A stretch of 64,000 bases of DNA from JAMLHH01 sp035515235 (GTDB lineage: Bacteria; Bacteroidota; Bacteroidia; Chitinophagales; JADIYW01). How positions within the stretch are numbered: the stretch's first letter is position 1; each line of letters opens with the position of its first letter. The stretch covers positions 70,771 to 134,770 of the forward strand of contig DATJBS010000040.1 in assembly GCA_035515235.1 (NCBI GenBank), in the 5' to 3' direction. A program made the translations under genes and the position numbers. The notes beneath the pieces were generated by a model that made no database searches, was not told the origin of the DNA, and worked only from the letters and a program-made list of their open reading frames with translations. Of the stretch, positions 8,297 through 16,814 are shown one piece after another.

Positions 8297-9686
8297 TGAA
8301 ATTGCAATTTTTAAAGATATTCATATAATAAGAGGCGGTTGTTTGTTGCAACCGTCTTTTTCATTTATTTGGAAAAAAGGACAAGTTTGGTGCGTGACTG
8401 GACCAACTGGAAGCGGTAAAACTACTTTCCTCAAAATTATTGCAGGTATAATATTTACTCCGGATTCTAAAATTTCATTTCCCTTATTAGAAATTTTAAA
8501 AGCCAAATCTAAAGAGAAGGTATTTATTTCAGATTGGATAGCATTTGTACCTCAAGAGATTAAAATCCCTACGATTTATATTGAAGATTTATATTATCAA
8601 AGAAGATTTCAAGCCGCAGAACAAGATGATATTCCTACAGTCTGGGAAGTGCTAATTCAAGCAGCCCAGCAAAATGAAACTACAGCAAAATTAGCTGCAG
8701 ATTGGATGAATCTAGATGGATTACTCTATCAACCTTTTGTGCAATTATCTAATGGTCAGACCCGTAGACTAATGATTGCGATTGCGCTAGCTAAGCAGCC
8801 CAAAATATTAATTTTAGACAATCCTTATACTGGTTTAGATCAGGATGCAAGAGATTCATTGAATGCTCAACTCAGAACATTAGTCGATAAAGGGATAAAT
8901 ATTTTGATGGCAGCTCATGAACATGAAATTGCTTCCATGGATTTTGTTACGAATTCTTTGAAATTTAAAAACGTTCATACTGTTCAACAGGGAAATGATT
9001 TGCCAGAGTGCTTTAAAAATCCTGCTATAGATCTTTCTAAAAAGACAATTCAAATGTCTAATATCCGAGTCACGTACGGCAGCAAGACAGTTTTGAATAT
9101 ACCAGAATGGACAGTACTACCAAAAGAAAGATGGATTATAAAAGGTAAAAACGGCTCAGGGAAATCTACTCTTTTGTCCCTCATTATGGCAGATCATCCT
9201 CAAGCATATTCTAATGAAATACATCTATTTGGTAATAAACGAGGATCAGGGGAAAGCATTTGGGAAATTAAAAAAAGAATTGGTTTCTTTTCTCCCGAAT
9301 TGTTAAGATTTTTTGATTCAAGTATAACTGCTCATGACATTATCGCATCAGGATGGAACGATATCGTAGGACAAACAACAGCTTTGTCTCAAAATGAAAA
9401 ACAAAAAGTACAGGAATTAGTGGGTTGGTTAGGAATCAATGAAATAATAACGCTCAAATTAGGAGACCTCTCTTTGGGACAACAAAAGATGATTTTGATA
9501 GCTAGAGCGATGATTAGAAATCCAGAGTTATTGATTTTAGATGAGCCACTTCAAGGAATGGATACTGAGTGGAGAGAGCACTTTAAGGGCAAAATAGAGG
9601 AGTTTTCTCAAAGTAGAACCATTTTGTATGTGACCCATGATAAAGAAGAAATTCCTTCTGGACATTGGGAAACCCTCGAATTGTAA
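8286..9686 (+). CDS. ABC-type protein with two ATP-binding cassettes (ModF/PhrA-like)
   Basis: A 466-residue soluble protein holding two ABC ATPase domains and no membrane segment. Domain 1 has Walker A GPTGSGKTT (about residues 39-47), a weak signature LSNGQTRR and Walker B ILILDNPYTGLD, in which the catalytic glutamate is replaced by asparagine. Domain 2 has Walker A GKNGSGKST, signature LSLGQQKM and a normal Walker B LLILDEPLQGMD. This layout is that of ModF, a putative molybdate-related ATPase of unclear function. The start overlaps lspA by 11 bases (a second ATG lies at 8289), so it probably belongs to the ileS-lspA operon. No permease or binding protein is near. Confidence 0.85.
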   Translation: MMGDEIAIFKDIHIIRGGCLLQPSFSFIWKKGQVWCVTGPTGSGKTTFLKIIAGIIFTPDSKISFPLLEILKAKSKEKVFISDWIAFVPQEIKIPTIYIEDLYYQRRFQAAEQDDIPTVWEVLIQAAQQNETTAKLAADWMNLDGLLYQPFVQLSNGQTRRLMIAIALAKQPKILILDNPYTGLDQDARDSLNAQLRTLVDKGINILMAAHEHEIASMDFVTNSLKFKNVHTVQQGNDLPECFKNPAIDLSKKTIQMSNIRVTYGSKTVLNIPEWTVLPKERWIIKGKNGSGKSTLLSLIMADHPQAYSNEIHLFGNKRGSGESIWEIKKRIGFFSPELLRFFDSSITAHDIIASGWNDIVGQTTALSQNEKQKVQELVGWLGINEIITLKLGDLSLGQQKMILIARAMIRNPELLILDEPLQGMDTEWREHFKGKIEEFSQSRTILYVTHDKEEIPSGHWETLEL

Positions 9687-9759
9687 TAATTAAACAATTC
9701 TTTACCATAAAGTCATTTTCTAATTATAGTAAAATGATATTATTCATCTAAATTTTTTC

Positions 9760-9808
9760 TATCTTTGTGTCGTCGAAAGATAGGGGACCCTTGCAGTCCC
9801 CTATTTTG
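9760..9808 (+). promoter_or_regulatory. Promoter element and terminator-like leader hairpin before rimP
   Basis: TATCTTTG at 9760-9767 is a perfect -7 consensus, though no clear TTG is seen upstream. Inside the predicted 5' leader is a perfect 9-bp, GC-rich stem (9780-9788 with 9796-9804, loop of 7) followed by TTTTG. It looks like an intrinsic terminator placed before the rimP-nusA-infB operon, as expected for an attenuator. Which factor would control it is not visible. Confidence 0.65.
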
Positions 9809-9822
9809 TTAGACTTTTAGTT

Positions 9823-10302
9823 ATGGAAAATATAGATAATCTTAAGCTGAAAATTACCGAGGCGATTGAAGAACGCATTCAAGATACAGATTTGTTTTTA
9901 GTAGATATACAAATTTCTGTAACTTCAAGAATTGGTGTATTTTTAGATGGTAAGACAGAACACATTACAATTAAACAGTGTACTGATATATCAAGATTTC
10001 TAGAAAATTACTTAGAGTCTAACGCTTTAGTTGGTGAAAAATACTTGTTAGAAGTTTCTTCTCCAGGATTAGATGAGCCTTTTAAAGTGACCGAGCAATA
10101 TGTGAAATGGTTGAATAAGCCAGTAGAAGTGTTGTTGTTGTCTGGTATTAAAGAGATTGGAGAATTGAAAGCTTTTGATGAGAATTCAGTGACAATTGAA
10201 GTAGCAGAGCAAAAAAAGAAAAAAGAAATTATTCCTGCAGAGCAAAAAACCTTCGCTAATGCAGATATTAAATATACAAGAAAACATTTCGTATTCAAAT
10301 AG
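9823..10302 (+). CDS. rimP: Ribosome maturation factor RimP
   Basis: A 159-residue protein needed for assembly of the 30S subunit. Family features include the N-terminal domain with DLFLVDIQIS, the YLLEVSSPGLDEPFK segment (about residues 75-88) and a C-terminal SH3-like barrel. It is the first gene of the conserved rimP-nusA-infB operon, eight bases before nusA. Confidence 0.95.
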   Translation: MENIDNLKLKITEAIEERIQDTDLFLVDIQISVTSRIGVFLDGKTEHITIKQCTDISRFLENYLESNALVGEKYLLEVSSPGLDEPFKVTEQYVKWLNKPVEVLLLSGIKEIGELKAFDENSVTIEVAEQKKKKEIIPAEQKTFANADIKYTRKHFVFK

Positions 10303-10310
10303 GATAACTT

Positions 10311-11546
10311 ATGAATAGTGCAGAATTGGTAGACTCGATCTCCGAGTTTAAAGAATTTAAAAACATTGACAGACCCACGATGATGCGTGTGTTAGAAGAT
10401 GTATTTAAAACTTTGTTGCGTAAAAAATATGGATCTGACGAGCAATTTGATATTATCGTCAATACAGATAAAGGTGACTTAGAAATTTGGCATAACAGAA
10501 CTATTGTTGAAGATGGAGCAGTTGAAGAAGATTTACAAGAAGTATCACTTACTTATGCTTTAAAAGTAGATCCGGAACTAGAAATTGGAGACGATTGTTA
10601 TGAAGAGATTACTTTAGAATCTTTTGGTAGAAGAGCTATCCTTGCTGCAAGACAAACATTGATTTCAAGAATCTTAGAATTAGAGAAAGACGAAATCTTT
10701 AAAAAATATCAAGATAGAATCGGTGAAATAGTTACTGCTGAAGTCTATCAGGTATGGAAAAAAGAAATGTTGCTATTGGATGACGAAGGAAATGAGTTGT
10801 TATTGCCTAAAACTGAACAAATCAAAACAGATTTTTACAAAAAAGGAGATACACTTAGAGCCGTAGTTAAAGACGTGGAGATGAGAGGAGCTAATCCTAG
10901 AGTTATTCTTTCTAGAATTGACCCATCTTTCCTTGCAAAATTATTAGAATTAGAAGTGCCAGAAATATTTGATGGATTAATCTCTATCAGAAAAATTGTT
11001 CGCGAACCAGGTGAAAGAGCTAAAGTAGCTGTGGAGTCTTACGATGATCGTATCGATCCAGTAGGAGCTTGTGTAGGTATGAAAGGTTCAAGAATCCATG
11101 GTATCGTTAGAGAGTTGAGAAATGAGAATATTGACATCATTAACTTTACAAACAATACTACATTATTCATTCAGAGAGCATTATCTCCAGCTAAAATCTC
11201 ATCGATAGAAGTATCTGATGATAAAAAAGCAGCAGTTTATCTTAAGCCCGATCAAGTATCATTGGCTATTGGTAAAGGTGGATTGAATATTAAACTTGCG
11301 AGTCGTTTGACAGGATATGAAATCGATGTTTATAGAGATATCGATGAAGTGGAGGATGACGTAGATCTAGAAGAATTCGGAGACGAGATCGATGGATGGG
11401 TAATTGATGCCTTGAAAAACATCGGTTGTGACACAGCTAAAAGTGTTCTAGAATTAGATAGAGATGAACTAATTAGACGTGCTGACTTGGAAGAGGAAAC
11501 CGTTGATGATGTCCTTCGTATTCTAAAAGATGAATTTGATAATTAA
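10311..11546 (+). CDS. nusA: Transcription termination/antitermination factor NusA
   Basis: A 411-residue protein with the NusA N-terminal RNA polymerase-binding domain, an S1 domain (about residues 130-200, starting GEIVTAEVYQV), and KH domains marked by DPVGACVGMKGSRIHGI and VSLAIGKGGLNIKLASRLTG. The C-terminus is a single short acidic helix-rich region (LEEETVDDVLRILKDEFDN) rather than the two acidic repeats of enterobacteria. It modulates pausing, termination and antitermination. It lies between rimP and infB; a TACATTTG sequence at 11566-11573 could be an internal -7 element for infB, but no matching TTG was found. Confidence 0.97.
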   Translation: MNSAELVDSISEFKEFKNIDRPTMMRVLEDVFKTLLRKKYGSDEQFDIIVNTDKGDLEIWHNRTIVEDGAVEEDLQEVSLTYALKVDPELEIGDDCYEEITLESFGRRAILAARQTLISRILELEKDEIFKKYQDRIGEIVTAEVYQVWKKEMLLLDDEGNELLLPKTEQIKTDFYKKGDTLRAVVKDVEMRGANPRVILSRIDPSFLAKLLELEVPEIFDGLISIRKIVREPGERAKVAVESYDDRIDPVGACVGMKGSRIHGIVRELRNENIDIINFTNNTTLFIQRALSPAKISSIEVSDDKKAAVYLKPDQVSLAIGKGGLNIKLASRLTGYEIDVYRDIDEVEDDVDLEEFGDEIDGWVIDALKNIGCDTAKSVLELDRDELIRRADLEEETVDDVLRILKDEFDN

Positions 11547-11595
11547 AAATCGTGTACTTCTATTGTACATTTGTATAAGAAACTAAAAGTCTATA

Positions 11596-14500
11596 ATGAC
11601 AGAAAATAAGTCGATACAGTTAGTGAAAGCAGCGAAAGAGTTGAATGTTGGTATTCATACTCTCGTTGATCATTTAGCTGAAAAGGGACAAGTTGTAGAA
11701 AATAAACCTACTACAAAACTATCCCCTGAACAATACAATCTTCTTCTGAGTGCTTTTAAGCAAGATTTAGCTATAAAAAAGAAAGCAGAAGAAATTAACA
11801 TCGGGAAAATCAGAAAAGACAAAGCAGAGGAAATTAGAGAAGAAGCTGTTGTCATTGAGCGCCCTCGCATCATTGTCGAAGGACCTAAAGTGGTGGGCAA
11901 AATGGATCTTGATGCTAAGAAACCTGCAGCTGTAGAGCCTGTAGCAAAACCATCAGAGCCTGTTGTGGTGCCTGAAGCTCCGAAAGTAGAAAAACCTGCT
12001 GCAGAGCCTGTGGTGAAACCAGAACCTGTAAAACCAGAACCTGCAAAACCGGAATCTGTAAAAGCTGAGCCAGTGAAACCTGAACCAGCTAAAGCTGAGA
12101 AAGTTAAGTCAGAGCCAGTCCAAGCTGAAGCAATTAAAGAAGAACCTAAAAAAGCAGAGCCAATTCAACCAGAATCGCCAAAAGCAGAAACTGTAGAAGC
12201 TCCTATAATCGACAGACAACCTGTTGAGAAACCTGCTATTAAAGTGGTGGATAAAATAGATTTATCTAAAAAGAAACCTGCAGGAAATAAAAAACCAACA
12301 CCTACATCTGCTGCTAAAAAGCCAGCACCAAAAGTAATCACTCCAGCTCCTGTAGTTGTACCGATTACTCATACTGCTGATTTACAACCAACGGTAATTA
12401 GAGCTGAGGCAGAGAAATTAAGCGGTGTGAAGATTATGGGTAAAATAGAATTACCTGATAGTAAAAAACCATCCACAGATAATAAAAAATCTTACGGTAA
12501 AAATACTGCTAACGAAAAACGTAAAAGAAAACGTATAGGTGGTAAAGTCGTCGATGTCAATAAAGTAACAACTGATGACAAAGGTGCAACTAGTTCTGAC
12601 AGAATCGCTAGACCTGCTGGTCCTCCAAGAGGTAGAGGTCCTGCTGGTGGAGGTGGCGTAGGTCGCCCATTAGCTCCTGGAGCTCGTAGACCAGGTGGTA
12701 AATTTACTAGAGGCGGAGATAAACCAAGAGATGAAAATCAAGCAATTTCAGGAAAAGAAATTGATGATAAAATCAAAGCCACAATGGCTAAATTGGGTGG
12801 AGGAAATAGATCTAGATCTAATAAATCCAAATACCGTAAAACCAGAAGAGATGATGGTTATAGTCCAAATGAAGAAAGCAACGAAATATCCAAAATCAGC
12901 GTAACAGAATTTATTTCTGTAAGTGAATTAGCAAATATCATGAACGTTTCTCCTACTCAAGTAATTTCTGCTTGTTTTGGTTTAGGAGTAATTGTTTCTA
13001 TCAATCAGCGTATTGATGCTGAGGTGATTGAATTAGTTGCTGGTGAATTTGGTTTCGAAGTAGACTTTATCAATATCATTGAAGATGAAGAGACTCCTCA
13101 AGAAGAGGAAAACCCAGAAGATTTAATTTCAAGATCTCCTATTGTTACTATCATGGGTCATGTTGACCACGGTAAGACCTCTTTATTGGATTATATCAGA
13201 AGTGCAACCATCGTAACAGGTGAAGCGGGTGGTATCACTCAGCACATTGGAGCTTACGAAGTGACATTGCCTGATAGCCAAAAACAAATCACATTCTTAG
13301 ACACACCAGGTCACGAAGCGTTTACAGCAATGCGTGCTCGTGGAGCTAAGCTGACAGATATAGTAGTAATCGTAGTAGCAGCAGATGATAATGTGATGCC
13401 TCAAACTAAAGAGGCAATCAGTCACGCACAAGCAGCTGAAGTGCCAATGATTATTGCAATCAACAAAATGGATAAGCCAACAGCGAATCCAGAAAATATT
13501 AAAAAGCAATTGGCAGACATGAACATTCTTATAGAAGAGTGGGGTGGTAAATACCAATGTCAAGAGATTTCTGCCAAAAAAGGAACTAATGTTGAAGACC
13601 TTTTAGAGAAAATTCTTTTAGAAGCTGAATTATTAGACCTGAAAGCTAATCCTAATAAGATTGCTAACGGTAGCGTAATTGAAGCATCTCTAGATAAAGG
13701 TAGAGGATACGTTTCTACTTTAATGGTTCAAGATGGTACTTTGAATATTGGAGACTTCGTAGTTGCGGGTCAATATTATGGTAAAGTGAAAGCCTTATCC
13801 AATGAAAGAGGAACAAGAATCAAGAAAGCTAAACCTTCTCAACCTGTTCAATTATTAGGTTTGAATGGAGCTCCTACTGCTGGAGATAAATTTAAAGTTT
13901 ATCTATCAGAGCAAGAAGCTAAGGAAATCGCCAACAAAAGATCTACTATCCTTAGAGAGCAAGGAATTAGAGCTACTAAACATATCACTCTTGATGAGAT
14001 TGGAAGACGTCTTGCTTTAGGTAACTTTAAAGAACTGAAGATCATTGTAAAAGGAGACGTGGATGGTTCAGTAGAGGCATTAAGCGATTCATTATTGAAA
14101 CTATCTACAGAAGAAATTCAAGTTTCTATCGTATTGAGCGGTGTAGGTGCAATTACAGAAAACGACGTGTTATTAGCAGCAGCATCTGATGCAATTATCG
14201 TAGCGTTCCAAGTTAGGCCTTCTGCTAATGCTAGACAGCTTGCAGATAGAGAAAGCATTGAAATCCGTAACTATTCTATTATTTATGACGCTATTGATGA
14301 TGTCAAGAAAGCAATGGAAGGAATGCTAGAGCCTAAGTTTGAAGATAAAATTGTTGCTAACGTAGAAGTTAGAGAAGTCTTCAAAATTAGCAAGCTAGGT
14401 TCTATTGCAGGATGTTACGTTCAAGACGGAAAAATTCTTAGAGCGAATGGTATTAGAGTCATTAGAGATGGTATAGTTGTCTATGAAGGTGAATTAGAAG

Positions 14501-14640
14501 CTCTGAAGAGATACAAAGATGATGTAAGAGAAGTTGCTAAAGGATTTGAGTGTGGTATCAAAATTAAAAACTACAACGATATTCAAGTCAATGACATTAT
14601 TGAATCTTTCGAGAAAGTAGCAGTGAAAAGAAAACTATAA
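11596..14640 (+). CDS. infB: Translation initiation factor IF-2
   Basis: A 1014-residue GTPase that positions initiator tRNA on the 30S subunit. The N-terminus holds an IF2_N motif (LVKAAKELNVGIHTL), then a long low-complexity region rich in Pro, Glu, Lys and Ala with KPEPVKPEP-type repeats (about residues 100-200), a basic Gly/Arg stretch, a second IF2_N motif, and the G domain from about residue 515 with GHVDHGKTSLLD, DTPGHEAF and NKMD. Domains II to IV follow. The length is at the long end of the family because of the low-complexity linker. A strong terminator follows. Confidence 0.97.
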   Translation: MTENKSIQLVKAAKELNVGIHTLVDHLAEKGQVVENKPTTKLSPEQYNLLLSAFKQDLAIKKKAEEINIGKIRKDKAEEIREEAVVIERPRIIVEGPKVVGKMDLDAKKPAAVEPVAKPSEPVVVPEAPKVEKPAAEPVVKPEPVKPEPAKPESVKAEPVKPEPAKAEKVKSEPVQAEAIKEEPKKAEPIQPESPKAETVEAPIIDRQPVEKPAIKVVDKIDLSKKKPAGNKKPTPTSAAKKPAPKVITPAPVVVPITHTADLQPTVIRAEAEKLSGVKIMGKIELPDSKKPSTDNKKSYGKNTANEKRKRKRIGGKVVDVNKVTTDDKGATSSDRIARPAGPPRGRGPAGGGGVGRPLAPGARRPGGKFTRGGDKPRDENQAISGKEIDDKIKATMAKLGGGNRSRSNKSKYRKTRRDDGYSPNEESNEISKISVTEFISVSELANIMNVSPTQVISACFGLGVIVSINQRIDAEVIELVAGEFGFEVDFINIIEDEETPQEEENPEDLISRSPIVTIMGHVDHGKTSLLDYIRSATIVTGEAGGITQHIGAYEVTLPDSQKQITFLDTPGHEAFTAMRARGAKLTDIVVIVVAADDNVMPQTKEAISHAQAAEVPMIIAINKMDKPTANPENIKKQLADMNILIEEWGGKYQCQEISAKKGTNVEDLLEKILLEAELLDLKANPNKIANGSVIEASLDKGRGYVSTLMVQDGTLNIGDFVVAGQYYGKVKALSNERGTRIKKAKPSQPVQLLGLNGAPTAGDKFKVYLSEQEAKEIANKRSTILREQGIRATKHITLDEIGRRLALGNFKELKIIVKGDVDGSVEALSDSLLKLSTEEIQVSIVLSGVGAITENDVLLAAASDAIIVAFQVRPSANARQLADRESIEIRNYSIIYDAIDDVKKAMEGMLEPKFEDKIVANVEVREVFKISKLGSIAGCYVQDGKILRANGIRVIRDGIVVYEGELEALKRYKDDVREVAKGFECGIKIKNYNDIQVNDIIESFEKVAVKRKL

Positions 14641-14665
14641 TTTTCTAATTAATTTATAAAGTATC

Positions 14666-14696
14666 AAGTCCATGGTTTTTAGCCATGGACTTTTTT
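14666..14696 (+). terminator. Intrinsic terminator of rimP-nusA-infB
   Basis: A perfect 10-bp stem (14666-14675 with 14683-14692) and 7-base loop are followed by a T run, 26 bases after infB. Confidence 0.9.
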
Positions 14697-14825
14697 GTTT
14701 TAGGTTCATATTGAAAGTAGTAGAGTTTTTGCTGATCTATATTTTCAATTTTGTTGATGTTAAATGCAATTTTGACGTATGAATAATCTCTTGAAAGACA
14801 AAAAGTTATTCAGTTTTATATTTTT

Positions 14826-14890
14826 TGCGATGAATAGAGTTGTTATTCCCCTTAAATATGCGGCGAATAGATTGTATATTTACCGCAAAT
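14826..14890 (+). promoter_or_regulatory. Inverted and direct repeats before fic, possible operator
   Basis: The sequence just ahead of the Fic gene has an inverted pair, ATATGCGG at 14856-14863 and CCGCAAAT at 14883-14890 (7 of 8 positions match as inverse repeats). It also has a direct repeat, GCGATGAATAGA near 14828 and GCGGCGAATAGA near 14862. Because the Fic protein has a C-terminal winged-helix-like region, autoregulation through these repeats is possible; this is inference. Confidence 0.4.
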
Positions 14891-14905
14891 ACAGATTTTT
14901 CTAGA

Positions 14906-16012
14906 ATGTCAAAATATATTTATCAATATGAAGAATGGCCTCATTTCAAATGGGACGAAAATGAAATTCAATTAATTTTAGGCAAAATTAGACATCTACA
15001 AGGTAAAATTATTGGGCAGATGGGAGCACTTGGATTTTCGATTAAAGAAGAAACTATGTTGTCAGCTTTGACTTTGGATGTATTAAAAACATCAGAAATA
15101 GAAGGGGAGATATTAAATTATGAACAAGTTCGTTCTTCTATCGCTCGGCATTTAGGATTAGAAGATACCGGTTTAGTTCATATAGATAGAAATGTAGAAG
15201 GAGTAGTAGATATGATGTTAGATGCTACTCAAAAATATTTTAAACCACTTACCAATGAGCGAATATTTAGTTGGCATGCTGCATTGTTTCCGACAGGTTG
15301 GAGTGGTATGCACAGAATCGAAAGCGGTTGCTATCGCACAGGTGATATGCAAGTAGTTTCAGGGCCTATGGGCAAGGAGAAAGTACATTATGAAGCTCCT
15401 TCACCTTTAGTTCTTCAACATGAAATGAATATTTTTTTGGAATGGTTAAATAGTGATGTGAAAATTGATAGAGTTCTTAAATCTGCCATTGCTCACTTTT
15501 GGTTCATAATAATTCATCCTTTTGATGATGGCAATGGTCGTATTGCAAGAGCTATATCGGATATGTTACTGGCGCAATCAGAAGAAAGTTCTCAAAGATT
15601 TTATAGTCTTTCGAATCAAATATTGATAGAAAAAAAGAACTATTACGATATTTTACAACAAGTACAGCATAGTAAAGGAGATATTACAAAATGGTTAGAA
15701 TGGTTTTTAAACTGTTTGTATCGAACATTAATTTCAACAGAAGAAACATTAAATATAGTTTTTTATAAAATTGAATTTTGGAACTATCATAATGAAACTA
15801 TTTTAAATCATAGACAAAGATTGATGCTGAATAAATTATTAGATGGTTTTGAAGGAAAGCTAAAAACTTCTAAATGGGCAAAAATTACTAAATGTTCTAC
15901 TGACACAGCATTAAGAGATATCAAGGATTTGATGGATAAGGGTATTTTAAAACAAGAAGAATCAGGAGGAAGAAGTACCAATTATGAATTGATAGAGAAT
16001 AGAATTAAATGA
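14906..16012 (+). CDS. Fic-family protein with DUF4172 N-terminus, probable AMPylator
   Basis: A 368-residue protein. The N-terminal part (YIYQYEEWPHFKWDENEI) is the domain found in front of many Fic proteins. The inhibitory helix motif (S/T)xxxE(G/N) is seen as TSEIEG at residues 62-67, which puts it in the class whose inhibition lies in the N-terminus. The active-site motif HPFDDGNGRIAR is complete at 204-215, so nucleotidyl transfer from ATP to a hydroxyl group of a target protein is expected. The C-terminal ~60 residues look like a winged helix. The start at 14906 follows the family start; upstream in-frame TTG and ATG codons would add residues without homology. Target unknown. Confidence 0.92.
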   Translation: MSKYIYQYEEWPHFKWDENEIQLILGKIRHLQGKIIGQMGALGFSIKEETMLSALTLDVLKTSEIEGEILNYEQVRSSIARHLGLEDTGLVHIDRNVEGVVDMMLDATQKYFKPLTNERIFSWHAALFPTGWSGMHRIESGCYRTGDMQVVSGPMGKEKVHYEAPSPLVLQHEMNIFLEWLNSDVKIDRVLKSAIAHFWFIIIHPFDDGNGRIARAISDMLLAQSEESSQRFYSLSNQILIEKKNYYDILQQVQHSKGDITKWLEWFLNCLYRTLISTEETLNIVFYKIEFWNYHNETILNHRQRLMLNKLLDGFEGKLKTSKWAKITKCSTDTALRDIKDLMDKGILKQEESGGRSTNYELIENRIK

Positions 16013-16069
16013 AATTGGAATCATTTAAAGCTTTCTTTATAGATTATATCATTAATAATATTATTTGAT

Positions 16070-16747
16070 ATGACTACTAAACAAATTCTGTACACGATTA
16101 TTATTGCTCTGTTGACTTCTTGTGATTTCAAAACTTCTTCTGATTATAATAAAGAAGCTGAAGTATTAGAAATGGAAGGGAAATTTGAAGAAGCAATTGC
16201 TTTGCTAAATATTGCAATTGTAAAAGATCCCAAAAACATTTTCGCTTTAATAAATAGAGGCGTCGATAAATCATTTTTGAAAAATTACTATGGCGCTATT
16301 GAAGATTATTCTAAAATAATTGAAATTGACTCTAAAAATACTCTTGCGTTTTTTAATAGAGGAAAAAATAAAAAAAGACTACAAGATTATATAGGAGCTA
16401 TTGCAGACTTTGACTCAGCAATTTCAACTAAAGGGAATGAAGATTTCTATTTTAATTGGGTTGAAAACCCACTTGTTGAAACTGGATTTCAATTTGATGT
16501 TAAAATGGAAGAAATTCGTTTTGAAAGAGGAATTTCAAGATATAATATTGATAGTTTTAATTCAGCATTTTTAGATTTTAATTTTTGTATTCAAAATCAA
16601 TTTGAATTGCCTTCAAACTATTATTGGAGAGGGCTTGTATATCTTACTTATGGTATGGAATTAGAAGGATGTGAAGACTTAGGAAAAGCGAATGATCTGG
16701 GTGATAATGATGCGAAAGAAGTTATTAAAAGCTATTGTAGTAAATAA
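16070..16747 (+). CDS. TPR-repeat lipoprotein
   Basis: A 225-residue protein with a lipoprotein signal peptide ending LLTSC (cysteine near residue 18). At least three TPR units follow, for example EGKFEEAIALLNIAIVKDP, NYYGAIEDYSKIIEID and DYIGAIADFDSAIS. Such proteins serve as scaffolds in the periplasm or on the outer membrane; no specific role can be read. It lies between fic and the formylglycine-enzyme-like lipoprotein on the same strand, with gaps of about 60-70 bases. Confidence 0.85.
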   Translation: MTTKQILYTIIIALLTSCDFKTSSDYNKEAEVLEMEGKFEEAIALLNIAIVKDPKNIFALINRGVDKSFLKNYYGAIEDYSKIIEIDSKNTLAFFNRGKNKKRLQDYIGAIADFDSAISTKGNEDFYFNWVENPLVETGFQFDVKMEEIRFERGISRYNIDSFNSAFLDFNFCIQNQFELPSNYYWRGLVYLTYGMELEGCEDLGKANDLGDNDAKEVIKSYCSK

Positions 16748-16814
16748 AATAGCACTGATTAATATCAATAGTATTAAAAAAACACACAGAATATAATACA
16801 TTTACGCAATCTCC

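Noticed and set aside
13297..13563. Minus-strand frame inside infB
   Set aside because: Shadow of the infB G domain, rich in Cys and Tyr as expected of antisense frames.
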